The notes below the pieces were generated by a model. It saw nothing but the letters and a program-made list of their open reading frames with translations. It searched no databases and had not been told where the DNA came from. A program made the position numbers and the translations under genes. A stretch of 64,000 nt of DNA, taken from Vitis vinifera. Taxonomy: Eukaryota; Streptophyta; Magnoliopsida; Vitales; Vitaceae. The stretch is from the NCBI RefSeq assembly GCF_030704535.1, contig NC_081822.1, forward strand, positions 4,961,501-5,025,500, read 5' to 3'. This document shows positions 49,101 to 62,289 of the stretch, one piece after another. How positions within the stretch are numbered: position 1 is the first letter of the stretch; every line of letters starts with the position of its first letter.

Positions 49101-50661
49101 TTTTTTTTGTGTTTTCAATTGATATGAGTCGGGGGGATGACGTGATACCATGGAGAAGGGAAGAGAGAAAAAGACATAAAATCATACCCTATATTGGTGG
49201 ACCAAAACAAGGTAATAACATAGCTCGTAGTTAGGCATTTAATATAATGTCACATTATGGATAGGTTTGCATATAAAGTTCTTAATTTAATAATTAGAAA
49301 TATAGTTAAGAAAAAATAATGACATATCCTTTTCTCCCTTGGGATGGATGAAAAGGGCAAGGTACCATCATATTTAAAGCTAATTTTCTTTATGTAAGAA
49401 AACCAAAGAATTTGAAAATTAACTTAAGATTTGCAAAGGAGACGCAAGGGTATATTGACGTGCTACTCAAGTTTCTAAAGGGCGAATGCAACCATTGAAT
49501 GAAGTCATTTTATCTATTATATAGTTGTCTGAAGAAGGGAATTAAGACTTTCGATTTGATAAATAAGCTAAATTTTAATTCTTTTTCTCATTTAATATTC
49601 AGTAAAAAAGTGAAGCATGTTATAAAACGGATGGTATTTGTCTTTGGATCAATTTTGAATCTTATCATAATTAGACGATGATATTGACAAATGAAGAGAT
49701 ATTTGATGACTGAAATGAAATTTAGAATGGAAGCCAATGAAAGGAGGGAGCGCAGAAGGCGCCTCCAAGAGCTTCTGGAAGGACGGAGACTAGGAAATAA
49801 AATAATACAACATATTTCTACCTCTTTTCCGACATAAATAATAACATTTAACCATTTTTCTTCCAAATTTGAACACATCATTGGTTATAAGTTGGGGCTG
49901 ACGACCCCTATTGGGCCCTTTAAGATATTAAATTTTGTTGTCCCTTAGCTAGAACCTCAAATCAATAGGTTCAAGTTTCTTAGTTTGACTTACAACCATT
50001 TTATTAGAAAGCTTAAGGAAAAAAAAAGAAAAAGGCAGCGAATTTTGTTTGTCATTATAAGGATTGCAGAAGAGCAGAAGAGGGATAAAAGGGTAAATGC
50101 GTGTGTGTGATTAGGAAGACATCAAATCATGGGAGCTTCAATAAATGCAAGGATTTTGAGTGGGTTGCCTTCTAGTTTCGGTATCCACCCACCACACAAG
50201 CCTTTTGGCACCAACATTGAGACTCTGCTTTAGAATATATAGATTTTTTTAGGGTACTATTATTATTTTCATCTTAATCAATTTTTAAGTAATAATTCAA
50301 TATTAATGTTATCCCATAAATGCGGCGTGGGCAGACACTTGGGTGAGATGGGTACGGGCCATTTGCTTCTGGGCCGCTCCATGTCAGCATTGGGCCCACC
50401 TGGTTCAAGCTCAACCCAAATCCCAAACTCTACCACCTCACCAATTCACTTGATGGTTAGTGGTCCACTTTCTGCACATCACCATCCATTCACTTAAATG
50501 GGTGTTCTATTTTCACTTAGTCTTCGGTCTTCTTCTCAGTAATGCCACGCCAATTTCGTGTGCTCAGTTGTCTACCACGCGCCATATCTCGCGCTTCGTA
50601 GTGTTGATATGTGACTCCCCTGTCAGCTCTGACACACTGTCAGGTTCCGATTTCTAAAACG

Positions 50662-50670
50662 TTTATATAC
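50662..50670 (+). promoter_or_regulatory. TATA-like box upstream of the ATL6-like gene
   Basis: TTTATATAC lies 40 bp before the chosen start codon at 50710. If used it would place transcription start near 50695 and leave a leader of only about 15 nt, so either the leader is very short or the box is not the one used. Confidence 0.3.
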
Positions 50671-50709
50671 GATTAGAGTTTGGATTTGTGGATAATCCCC
50701 TGATGAGTG

Positions 50710-51939
50710 ATGACAAAGGAAACCAAGTTTCAGCGCCTTTCCATGTTTCCAATTTTCAATTTCAATGGCGTCGCTTGCCTGCTCAACATCTCTCTTCTGC
50801 TGCCCCTGTTATCCTGCGCAACCGCTCAGACCGCCGCAGAGCAGTCTCCCCCGCCCTCCGAACTCATGTCGTTAGCGCAGAAGTTCAACCCCTCCATGGC
50901 TATTGTAATGATCGCCATCGTAAGCGCCTTCTTCTTTATGGGGTTTTTCTCAGTTTACCTCCGCCAGTGTATCGAACGCCGCGTCCGCGGACGATTCAAC
51001 ACGGAAATCGTTGGAATTGGCGGACATCGCTCGTGGATGGCGGCTCGTGGTCTGAACAGCTCGGATATCGAGAGGTTTCCCACTTTCGTATACTCGGCGG
51101 TAAAGGCGCACAAGATAGGGAAAGAGGGGCTGGAATGCGCGGTGTGCCTAAACGAGTTCGAAGACGATGAAACGCTGCGTTTGCTCCCCAAGTGCAATCA
51201 CGTGTTTCACTCCGACTGTATCGATCTTTGGTTGGCCTCTCACGTCACTTGTCCTGTTTGTCGTGCCAACCTTACTCCCAAACCAGGTGAAAAATTCTGC
51301 GCTCCCGTACCCATTTTTGGGCCGGAAACTGAATCCGATGAATCGGACACCAGAGTAGAGATCGTTGAGACGCCAAACCAAGTTCCGATTGCCGTGGACG
51401 CGCAGTCCCCAGATGTAATGAACCATGGCCGGGACACGCCGAATCGTCCGCCAAGATCAAGATCGATAAGGGCACGAATCACTGGAATGTTCCCGCGTTC
51501 GCACTCCACGGGTCATTCGCTGATTCAACCGGGTGAGAATCGCGAGAGGTTTACGCTCAGATTACCGGAGGAGATAAGAAATCAGATCATGAATACGAGT
51601 TTAAGTCGTACAAAGAGTTGGGTAGCATTGCCGGGTGTGCAGAGCTCGAAAAGGGGATACAGGGCCAATAGTGTGGGAAGTCTTCGGGGAAAGACCTATT
51701 TTAACTACGAGCAATTCAACGGGGAGGTCAGGGCGGAACGGTTGGGTTTTTCCATGACGCCACCTTTCGTCCCAAGGACAGGTTCCTCCCACGCCCGCTC
51801 GCCCCAGGGCTGCGAGGGATCTTTGACTCCTAAGACTCTCTTCAGGTCCCTAAAATCCCCCTTCGATCGTCTTTTTCTTCCGGGAGGCAGCGTTGGTGAA
51901 CGCCTATCTGATAGACCCCGCTCCGATAGTCCCGTTTAG
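50710..51939 (+). CDS. RING-H2 finger E3 ubiquitin ligase, ATL6/ATL31-like (409 aa)
   Basis: Single-exon gene. An in-frame TGA lies 6 nt upstream (50704-50706), so the ATG at 50710 is the first possible start; Met12 (50743) would also keep the hydrophobic leader (about 21-40, ending CATAQ), which looks like a signal peptide. A membrane segment follows (about 62-84), then the ATL region ([20 protein letters not shown] in place of GLD) and a full RING-H2: C143, C146, C162, H164, H167, C170, C181, C184 with [17 protein letters not shown]. The tail has RSHSTGHS (264-271), like a 14-3-3-type phosphosite, and [17 protein letters not shown] (279-295), a block typical of ATL6/ATL31. In Arabidopsis those two act in carbon/nitrogen balance and defence responses; a similar role here is inference from similarity. 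Confidence 0.92.
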   Translation: MTKETKFQRLSMFPIFNFNGVACLLNISLLLPLLSCATAQTAAEQSPPPSELMSLAQKFNPSMAIVMIAIVSAFFFMGFFSVYLRQCIERRVRGRFNTEIVGIGGHRSWMAARGLNSSDIERFPTFVYSAVKAHKIGKEGLECAVCLNEFEDDETLRLLPKCNHVFHSDCIDLWLASHVTCPVCRANLTPKPGEKFCAPVPIFGPETESDESDTRVEIVETPNQVPIAVDAQSPDVMNHGRDTPNRPPRSRSIRARITGMFPRSHSTGHSLIQPGENRERFTLRLPEEIRNQIMNTSLSRTKSWVALPGVQSSKRGYRANSVGSLRGKTYFNYEQFNGEVRAERLGFSMTPPFVPRTGSSHARSPQGCEGSLTPKTLFRSLKSPFDRLFLPGGSVGERLSDRPRSDSPV

Positions 51940-54900
51940 ATGTCAATCATGGGCTCCGGGCTTTAGAACTTGGTTTTTAATTTGTTCCGTTTGGTTTCAA
52001 ACCAAACAACAGGTTTTACAGGGTTAGAGAGGAGATCTCCTTCCATCTTTATGATTTTGAGACTGTGAGTTGAATTCAAGAGTTTTTTCCATTGAATGAG
52101 TGGATGTGCATGCTGTAAGCCTGTACCAAAGTGGTGTGAATCTCGATTGTTGACCAAACTGTTTTAAGTGGTGACTGCCTTCCGGATTTGGGTCGTTTTA
52201 CCAGTGGCAGTGGGGATGGACATCAGCACCCAGCCCAAATACTTCTGGGCTGGTCTTGATTTGGTAAGGACTCAGGACTCTGGACTGTTTCTAAAATTCC
52301 AATCTCCCAACCATAAAGCGGCCCTGTTCTTCAGTATCGATGGCTTGCCTGCGATGGAACCAGGAGGAATGGACTACAGCTTCACAAAAAACAAAGATCT
52401 CTTACTGGATATAAGCCTATTGGGCCCTTTGTTTTAGGCTCTGCATAATGCAGAAGCCCAACTCTGTTTGTCATGCATGAAATTATCCAATGATCGGGCT
52501 AAAACTTCGAAAAAGAATTTGGGCTAATAAATTGTCATTCCAGATAGTACGGATTCATCAATCATATAATGATCACTATTATTCAAATTTATTAGAATGT
52601 CATCACTTTACTCACCATGTCTTCCAAGTTCTAACTAAACAAGCAATATTAAAGAAAAATAACTATGATTGTTAAACTACCACTTAATCCAAAGCTTAAG
52701 TTTGATAAACCAAAGTCCTTATATTATGTTAAACTGGTTGATACGTAGGTTATATCTTGCAAACAGTGCTCTACTTATGTCATACTTTGGTATAACATTG
52801 AAATTTAACTAATTATCGAAGATGATTTAATGTGAGATTGACTTAGACCTTATTTGTTTGTTTGTTTGTTTTTAAGTTAAATTTTAAAAACCGTTTATTT
52901 TTATTTTTTCTTAACTCATCACCTTTTTATTTTTTAAAATGTTATCTTAATGAAAATATAATTATTTTAAAATTTTGAAAATTTTCGACTTAAAAACATA
53001 CTTAAAAAATGTTAATTTGTTAATTTTAAACTTAAATATTTATGTTTTATTAATTGAAAACGTATTATTTGATGCTTTTAATATTAATATTGTTTGAAAA
53101 AAACTAAATTAAAAATATTTTGAAACTAATAATTTTGTACATATTATTATTATTATTATTGTTAGATAATGAGCTTAATAGACACTAATATGAGATTAAA
53201 GAATTACTGATTGTGATAGGGAATTAATAAAAAATTTCGAGTTTTGGTATGCACTTATTCATGATTTAAATTAGTTTTGATTTTAAGCAATATTATTATT
53301 AAATTATTTACGAAAACTTTACAATACATTTTATTTTCCTAAGAGTTAGGGGTGCAAATGGAGGGATATAAAAATTTTGAATCTCCTACTCAAAACATCA
53401 AATTGAATTTATCTAAATTAAGGAGGAATGTCCCTCTTCGCCCCCTATGTAGATCGACCATTAGCTTGTTTTTGAGTGTGGACTTGCATAATTAGTGGCA
53501 AATATCGTGGGCCATAATGGATTGGACTTGGGCAACATTGCACAAGGCCCATGGACTCACACTTCCTCTTTTAGGACCTTGGTGTCACTATTGGATTAAG
53601 GAACCATTCATGTTCTTTGGAAAAACCTTGGGCTATTGAATGGGACACGAGAAAGAGAGAGGAAGTAAGGCTTGTTTCGCAATTGCTTTTCATAACAATT
53701 ATGTATAATAAAAAAAAGAATAAAATATGTTTCATAATAAAAAAATAAAATTTTATTTTTTAAAATAGAAATATAGTGTTTTCAGAAAACATTTTTTATT
53801 TATTTTCTAATGATTGCTTTAAAAAATAATCATATAAATATCATAATGATTAAAAATAAAATATTATATATAAAATCTATTTTAAAAACATATTTAAATA
53901 TATAAAAAACAAATCAAGGACATTTCAAGCTTTCAAACATACTTTTATTTTAGTAAATAACATAAAATAATTTTCAAAACTATTTTTGAAAACACTTTCC
54001 AAATAGAATTTAAGAATTTACTATTCTCCTAGTTTTCTTTCTTGTAAGTATCCTTATGAAATATTAAAATAAAACTTTAATAAATTAATTAATTATAATT
54101 ATTTTATTATCAAATTCTATTGATCGATAGATCGATAGTTAAAAATACAAAAATTATCATGATAATTTTTTAATAAGTTGTAATTACATATACAAAAATA
54201 TGACTTATAAATAAAGTTATAACTTTTTTTAAAAATAATTATACATAAATAATTATTTCCTTTTATTTTTTAATAGATTAAATATTTTAGTATTAAATTT
54301 GTTTTCATCTCTTCATTACATTGTATAATATCACATATTTTGTCATACATAAATTATTAAATTATTTTCTTCAACAAGAAAACTTTTATATGTAGATTAT
54401 TGTTTGCTTTACCATTTATATACATTATTATCCCATTTTTATGCAATCAATATTTTTCTTTTCGAATTATAGTAAGATATTTCTTGTATTTTTGGTTTTT
54501 AAATCTCGTCTTTCTTCTATCACACCCCAAAACCCACTTTAAGGACATAAGAGTCATTTTTATGACCATCGTTTTTACTCTTCAAAGTGCAAGTGATTCA
54601 AATAATTATTTTCTAACAAAAATATCACCGATTACCAAATTTCTATTCAAAGTAAGTAAAACATGCTATAATCTTCAAAATTCATCTTGAAAGAGAAAAA
54701 GTTAACACAGATAACCACTTTCCTATTATTTGAAACAACTTGAAACTTAAAACAAATCAAATAGTAATTAGTTTCCAACATTTAATAGTATACCAAAATA
54801 AAAGTTTAAACCAAAATCTAATAAGGATAAATTCTCGTCACCCATGGCTTGAACTAAAAATACTTAGAAAAATGATTAACAAAAGGGAATGAATTCAAAG

Positions 54901-55235
54901 CTCAATAAAAAATATATATCAATACAACTTATGGATAAAAAAAAAAATCAATTATGAAAGTAAATAGAAGATGCAATGTACAATTTTTTTCATAAAAACT
55001 CTTGAGTTTAAACATGGTAAGCTGTCAACTTAAAAATGACATTAGATAAGATTTTATTGTTCTATTATATGAAACTTTACAAATGAATGAATAGTCTCAA
55101 ATTTGTTCATTTTTAATTGAGGTTCAAAACAATTATATTTCCTATCATTTCTTGTAAAGGTTGAGAATAATCACCTTATGGATTAGGGTTAAACAAACTA
55201 AAATCAAACACTTTTGTTTCTATATTCAAGATCAC

Positions 55236-55270
55236 AAAAAAGAAAAAAGAAAAAAGAAAAAAGAAAAAAG
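55236..55270. repeat. (AAAAAAG)n tandem repeat
   Basis: Five units of a 7 bp A-rich repeat in intergenic DNA. Confidence 0.85.
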
Positions 55271-56114
55271 AACATAGGACATATTTGGTAACTGTTTTAA
55301 AAAACAATTTAAAAAAAATAATTTTTAAAAATATTTTTGAAAATTATTCTCTAACAACCCTTATAAAACAAATGAAAACAATATAAAACAATTAAAAGTT
55401 ATTATCTGAAAATACTATTTTTTCTGTTCTTAAAAATAGAAAATAGAAAACAATTTTTTTTTTGTTAAACGTATTTTCTATGTTTTTTATTGTGAAAAAC
55501 ATAAATTATTCTAAAAAAACAGTTTCCTAACATACCCATGATATCTCCATTTTTTTTATTATTTTTTATTGTTATAAACAATAAAAGATAATCAAACATA
55601 TTTTTCTTGCAAAAATATAGTTGATATATCATCAATGTAAAAAAACAAAATAACATTCAAAATTATGCTCACCTAACACACAGAAAACAAAAAAAGATTC
55701 GAAATTCAACTCTATCCTCACATAACACAACAAAAACAACTAGTATTATCCAACATTAATTCAATACTTATCCTCACGTTTTTTTTCTTTGTTTAAAACG
55801 ATTCGTCACATAACACATGTTTTCATTTTTTTTTAATAATTTTTCTTCCAAGGACAAACATTATTCGTATCCATTTATTACCATACATTTTTCTCCAAAT
55901 CATTCTTTTCTGCAATATGATTTCTTTATCTTCTATTTATTTTTATTTTTATTATTTAAATCTACTTATTTAAATATTTAAAAATTTTCTATCTCCATCA
56001 ATAAATTTATCAATGTTTTCTTTTCTTCCATTTATTTTACTTTTATATTTTAAATTTAATCATTTGAATATTTAGAATTTCTTTATCTTTATCTTTATCA
56101 ATAAATCTATTTAT

Positions 56115-56117
<3 letters not shown>

Positions 56118-56164
<47 letters not shown>
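56118..56164. repeat. Long (AT)n microsatellite
   Basis: About 23 uninterrupted AT units, the longest simple repeat in the window. It is expected to be highly variable in length. Confidence 0.95.
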
Positions 56165-56167
<3 letters not shown>

Positions 56168-59100
56168 ATAAAATAAATAAACCATACTCTAATCTATATT
56201 TAAAATTTTCAAACATAAGATTTAAATGTTTCAAAATAATATTTAAATTGTTTAAAATTATTTAACGAATCTAAAATAAAAATTTAAGGATTAAAATCTT
56301 ATCTTAAAAAATTTATATTGAAATCTTAAACTTTCAAATCCTATAACATTTGATTTTTGTGATGAAAAAAAAATTTATACTATGGGTTTTTAATATGAAA
56401 AAAAAATTGTATTATTTTTTAATTTATATTTTTTAAAAATTTAAGATATACAAAATAGTAAGAACCATGAAATGAGTACAAAGGGGGCAAATGTTAGGCA
56501 AGTATACTCGTTAAATTTTCTAAGGCGGACACCTGCTCTCTTCATCCAACATTTGTCAGATTCTTCGCTAATTAAAAAGATAGATTTGATAGTGTAGAAG
56601 ACACTTTCCATTGATTTTATCTTTTTAAATTTTTAGGGAAATTTTCAAACATATTTAATTTATTTGGATTTGTTTTATGATTGTATTAATTATTTATGAA
56701 CAATCAAAACATTATAGAAATAAGATTACAGTAAATTTAGTTTTTCTAATAATGTTAAAATAATTATTTAGAACTTATGTTACTATTTCAACATCAAATA
56801 GTAGCTAAGGGTGATTATCTAACCTAAATTATAGATTCAAATTACAAGACAAATTGAAAGAGGAAGTACAAATATTTTCTTCTCAATGTTGACTATTGAG
56901 AATGCAAGTGGTTGAAGGAATATGTATATAAATATATGTTCCTTTCAATTTTATCAAATAATAGTCTTTTTTTTTTTTTTTGTTGTCTATAAAAATGAAA
57001 TAGAATGGTTCATATGTTTCTAAATATTGTAGCATTTTCAAAAAGATATACTCACTTACCCACTCAAATTCGCAATCTTTTTTTTTTCTTTTAACTGTTT
57101 CATTTTGCAACATTTTAAAATATTAGAAAATTTCCTAAAGTTTGTCTAAATCATTTTAAACTTTTATCATACAATGTTGAAATTATAAAATAATAAATTA
57201 TTCAATAATTTCATAAATCCAAACAAATCCAATCATCTAACAAAAATTATAATTTTACAACACATCATTGTTGGGGATTTAATGTAACCCGTACATGATT
57301 CCAATATCAACAATAGAGTGCAAACTCCTAATCTAACATTTAAGGCAAACCTATTTTAATTTAGAAGCACACATGATATTAGAGAAAACAAAGGTCTATG
57401 AGAGAGGGTTCTCACCCTCTTTTTCACGTTTTTTTTTTCCTTCGTTTCTTTTTTTTTTTCATTCTTTGCAATCTTTTCTCTTTTTTTGGAAAAGATACCA
57501 ACTTAGCCATTAGAGAGGGATTCTCGTGATTTTAGCTTAAATAATTAAGATAAAAACTAAGATATGAATACATACTTATTGAATTTTTTTTTAAAAAATC
57601 ATTGAAGAAATATAAACAATAGAATTAAGAAGTCATTTATAAACAAAACGAGGTGATGATAACAAATATAATATTTATTTGATAATAATTTTAAGAAGTA
57701 TTTTTAATTTTTTTTAATAATTAAAAAAAATGAAAAGTTTTAAGAATTAGAAAAAAAAAAGAAAAAAGTTAAAAACACTTTTTAAATATGTTACGCAATT
57801 ATACCTACGCACTTATAACACGAATTTCCGTACCTAGTGGGAGCAAAAATAATTGAAGGTGATGTGTGTGGTTGGACTGTGTGGGAGGACGGTGGGACGA
57901 GACGGGAGAGGTGACTAGCCTTTTCTTTGGAGGAGTGTGCTTGCTTGGCCTTTCCTTTTCGAGATCCCAGCAAACCCACCTTAATTGCTAGGAGTCAGCC
58001 CATTTCATTTCCACCACTCGTTTACAAGGACCTAAAGCTATCCTTACAAATTTTATCGTCCGTTGTTCAATCTTGTTCTCTAGGATCCCAGACAAGCCGG
58101 CCTATCATGACATTATTGTGTGTACCAACTGCAAATTAGACCCACGAAAACTGAGCCACACCCGTACTCATGGAACTCGTTGGTTTGAAAATACCTTGAG
58201 TTGTCTTGGGTAAATCAATCTTTTCAGAAGACTTTTTTAGCGTGGAAAATAAATTTGTTTTTAAAAATATGAGATTGATGTAAAACGTGTTCTATTTTAT
58301 CTATTTATTTTTTAATAATGTTTCTTAAAAATAATATGCATTTTTAAAAAGTCCTGATGGTACACGCGGTGGTATCTCTTGCTCACAGCTAAACTCAGCG
58401 TGGATCATCTGTTTTGCACATGAAGAATTTTTTTGGTTATCAACTACTTCATTCCTAGACCATAAGCCACGGGAATAGTTATGGTAGCCGAAGCAAAAAA
58501 GATTTGGTCGGCTGATCGGTGGGTTATTTATTTATTTATTTATTATATTTAGACCACCCTTTTGAAAAAATATTTATAAAAATAATTACAAATTTATAAC
58601 ATCCAAATTTATAATAATTTATGGAACATTAATAAAAAATTATTTTTTAAAGAAACAACTTCAATAGTTAAATTACATTAAAGTTATCTTTCAAAAAGCT
58701 TAAAATTACTATTTTAAAAGATAAATGACATGATACAAAATTATACAATGCAAAATGATCAAAAGATGTACAACTTCCTAGTATTAAAGTTAAAGGAGAG
58801 GCTTGAATTGAGACACTTTTCAACATTGATTAAATATCGTAAAAAGTTTTATATACTTTCATAAAATGACGGTAATATAAAAAAATAATGTTATTTTATT
58901 TCATTTAACTTAAACACTACAATTTTTTTTACAATGGTAAAATCAAATCATCATTTTAGTTTATAGTGTTAGTGTTCTCCATTATCTCTTAATTAAAAGA
59001 AAACATGATTGAGAAATTAAGGATGCTGAAGGAAACAAAAATCCTATCCCATAATACTAGTTACGAATTAACAAAGACAGATTTATCATGATATATAATG

Positions 59101-59857
59101 TATTATTTTCTTTTAAAAAACAATTGCTTCTTGTTATAGTTGAAAAAAAAAAAAGCTAAAATCTATGTTGATGACTAAAATAAATAAATAAATAAAAGGA
59201 GTCATGATCTCTTAAAAAACATTTAAGAAACTTAAAAAATATATGTAAGAATCTCGTCCAAATCAAAAACCAATTTCTAAGACAAAATTTGCTAATTTAT
59301 TCATAACTTAAGATAAAGAAATGAATGTTTTTTCCACTTATTATATTTGTTAAATTACCTTACCCTTGTTTTAATCGATATTTATAGTAGCTTTTTAAGA
59401 CAAACAATCACTTGTCACAAAGGAGGAGAGAAAATGTTCTTTTGAGTATGCATAATTTTTTATTTGGAGAGCACATTCATCATTGAGATGGTTAAGAAGA
59501 CAAAAGTTCCCATTTGGGGTAAAAAAATGAATAATTTTCTAATATTTAATTCTCTTAGCTTATGAAATGATATATATATATATATATAATTTTAGGATAT
59601 TTATATAAAGTTCTGAAAATAAATAATAAAATTGAGGGCCACCATTGCCAAATTATTATCTCCACTTTTCTGACTTCTAAAAAAAGTGTAGATTGGAAAT
59701 AATTTTTCAACCGTGGTATTTTAAGATACGTCTTTTAAAAGCGGGATATTTTTGGTTGTGTGACAGACTCCACATATTATACAACGGACATCTAACAGTA
59801 GCCAGGATTAGTTCTGGCCAGAAAATTTCAGGGACCACATGGATGCCTTTCTACTTG

Positions 59858-59865
59858 TATATATA
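59858..59865 (+). promoter_or_regulatory. TATA box of the 2-oxoglutarate oxygenase gene
   Basis: TATATATA followed by GGGG lies 167 bp upstream of the ATG at 60025. It would give transcription start near 59893 and a leader of about 130-155 nt, a normal spacing for a plant gene. Confidence 0.55.
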
Positions 59866-60024
59866 GGGGTGTTAGCGTGGATGTGTATGACAAATTAAGT
59901 TAAGAGATAAGAACGTGGGTTGTTCCACCTCTTGGAGTGCAGCTTTTGTCAAAGTATTTGTTGCAGGGTATCCCGGAGAACGGGGCGCTAGCGGCTAACG
60001 TGCTGCACAGGGGACGCCAACTTA

Positions 60025-62286
60025 ATGAACTTATACTCTCAGAAGAATATGGGAATCAAAGGACTAGTTGAGTCGGGGTATCTAAACTCCATTCCGCCCG
60101 AGTATGTGTTTCCCTCAAATCTAAATGATTTAGAAGTAGAAGAAGTTCCAACAGTGGATTTTTCACAACTCACTGCTGGTACACCTGATGAAAGATCCAA
60201 AGCCATCCAAGTCATTGGCAAGGCATGTCGGGAATGGGGATTTTTTATGGTAACGTTTACTACAAAGTTGGCTAGCTACCTTATTTTTATTTTATTTTAT
60301 TTTAGTGCATGGTGTATATTCTTGTATATATGTGCACGTGGTGAGTGAGGTTTTGATGTGATACTATAATTTATACTAGGTAATAAATCACAGCATGCCC
60401 AGGAGACTCATGGATGAGATGCTGAATGTAGGCGAAAGGTTCTTTGATCTCGCCGAGGAGGAAAAGCAAGACCATGCAGGAAAAGAATTGTTTGATCCAA
60501 TAAGGTGTGGAACAGGCTTTAATAACGGACTGGGCAATGTGTTTCTCTGGAGGGATTATCTCAAGGTTCATGTTCATCCCCACTTTCATGCTCCTCACAA
60601 ACCCGCTGATTTCAGGTAATTGAGATCATGCTCATTGCCATTTGTAAGTCCACTTGATAATCAAATTTAAAGTATGTTTCACAATGTTTCTGCTCACCGT
60701 TATAAAAATGTTTTCTTTAAAAGTATTTTTAAAAGAATTATATTTTAAGTATTTTTTTAGAAAATACTCTCGGTAATTTTCAATACCAAAAGTGATTTTT
60801 TATATTTTTAAAAATATTTCCTGAATTTTATTAAACATTTAATTTTGTTTTCCAAAAATACTTTTAATGTTAAAACACTTTTAAAATTATTGTCAACTAG
60901 TTTCTTACAAAAAGTGATATTTGTAACCATTTTTCAATGACAGTGTTTTCTTTTAAAAGAATTAATTATTAAGCGTCTCTAATAACCATTACAAGTGAAT
61001 TTTTTAATTATTTAGAAGTGATTTTTTGGATTTAACGGCTAACTATTCTTCAAAAATGTTTTCTTTTAGCTAGAAGTGTTTTTTTGAAAACATTTTCAAA
61101 TGTCCTCTTATTGCATGAAAAATCTCAAATTTAGGAAAAACCAAATGATGGATCTAATTCAGCTAACTTTTTTAATCCCAAAAAACTGAAGCAAATTTTG
61201 CATGCACCAGCAGCGCTACCATGATTGCAAAAATGAACCAAAGTCCTTGGTGCATGATGAACTGCATCTTATTGTGCATAAAGTTAATCTCACCTCACCT
61301 CATGGTTAGAAGGTTTTTTGTTTTTGGGTTTTTCCATATCATTATGACTCACTACCCTATATATGGTGTGTCTGCTGTTTTTGAAATCTACCTTTCCTTG
61401 AAGCCTAGCATAAAGTTAAGCAAGAGGAAGCAGTTCCATAAAAAAATTCCAAAGAAACCTTTTCATTATAGAATGCAATTGTGTGAAAGGACCCAATTGC
61501 AACCCAACAAAAAGCTTCTGGATAGGATACTCAAATCCAAAAATGCATGGCTGCTAATTAATTACATTATTTTGAATTTTAAAAATAAGATGGTCTGTTA
61601 TCATGGGTTTAGAGAGACTTCAGAAGAATACTGCAAAAAAGCTCGAGACGTGGCTGAAGAATTGCTAAAAGGGATATCCAAAAGCTTGGGGCAGGAAGAA
61701 AACTACATACATAAGAAAATGGATGTAGAATCAGGATCGCAGCTGCTTGTTATGAATCTTTATCCACCATGCCCGCGGCCAGAACTTGTAATGGGGATGC
61801 CCCCTCATTCGGATCATGGCATCTTGACACTCCTGATGCAGAATGATGTGTGTGGCCTTCAAATTCTACACAACGGCAAGTGGGTGCCCGTCAACCCCCC
61901 TCCTTATTCTTTTCTTGTCAACACAGGGGATCATATGGAGGTATGTATATCATTCTCAGGCTTCATTTCTCTCTATATAAAGTAGATCTTCTAAGAAGAA
62001 TTTTTTTGTTAATGTATGAATTGTAATCCCATGAATGCAGATACTGACAAATGGGCGGTACGAAAGTGTGGTGCACCAAGTTGTGGTGAATAGCAATGCC
62101 ACAAGGATGACCATAGCAACAGGACATGGACCACCACTGGGCGCCATTATAAGCCCAGCAGCAGAGCTGGTAGACAGTGAAAACCATCCCCCAAAGTACC
62201 AGGGAATGAAATATAGGGACTACATCGAGCTTCAACAAACCAATCAACTCGAAGGCAAATCCTGCTTGGATCGTGTTCGAATTTGA
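60025..62286 (+). CDS. 2-oxoglutarate/Fe(II)-dependent oxygenase, DOXC class (344 aa)
   Basis: Four exons: 60025-60249, 60380-60615, 61613-61940 and 62041-62286. Introns are GT-AG; the second splits an Arg codon (AG|A). The N-terminal DIOX_N region (about 41-150) has VPTVDFSQL and the GFFMVINHS turn. The 2OG-Fe(II) core follows: NLYPPCPRPE (202-211), H219-S-D221 and H275 as the iron facial triad, and R285-M-T287 for the 2-oxoglutarate carboxylate. Most relatives have HxD with R-x-S; here the last position is Thr, a conservative change. Length is usual for the class. These soluble enzymes hydroxylate or desaturate small molecules such as flavonoids, salicylate or hormones. The sequence recalls the 2-ODD19 and DMR6-like groups, but I cannot assign a substrate. 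The ATG at 60049 (A at -3, G at +4) has better context than 60025 and would remove eight residues. Confidence 0.9.
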
Positions 62287-62289
62287 CCT

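Larger units (their letters stand above)
41200..50700. other. Intergenic DNA, about 9.5 kb without a recognised gene
   Basis: The left end holds the bHLH promoter and the right end the ATL6-like promoter. In between are AT-rich blocks (46680-47330, 47640-48540), several microsatellites and moderately GC-balanced stretches (41420-41800, 42600-43200, 45000-45900) that look like old repeat or gene relics but match nothing I can name. Open frames here are under 105 codons and lack motifs. Confidence 0.5.
51940..59857. other. Intergenic DNA, about 7.9 kb, very AT-rich
   Basis: The first few hundred bases should include the 3' untranslated region of the ATL6-like gene. From 52800 to 57750 the sequence is extremely AT-rich with homopolymer runs, a long AT dinucleotide tract and an AAAAAAG tract. 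From 57800 to 58150 composition is more balanced but no gene is seen. The right end is the promoter region of the dioxygenase gene. Confidence 0.55.

Noticed and set aside
50707-50709. GTG start one codon before the ATL6-like ATG
   Set aside because: The in-frame ATG at 50710 follows directly and needs no unusual start codon.
61221-61612. Intronic frame as a true extra exon of the oxygenase
   Set aside because: The exon 2 to exon 3 splice restores a normal oxygenase with family-typical spacing, and the intronic text resembles nothing in the family. Kept only as a possible isoform.
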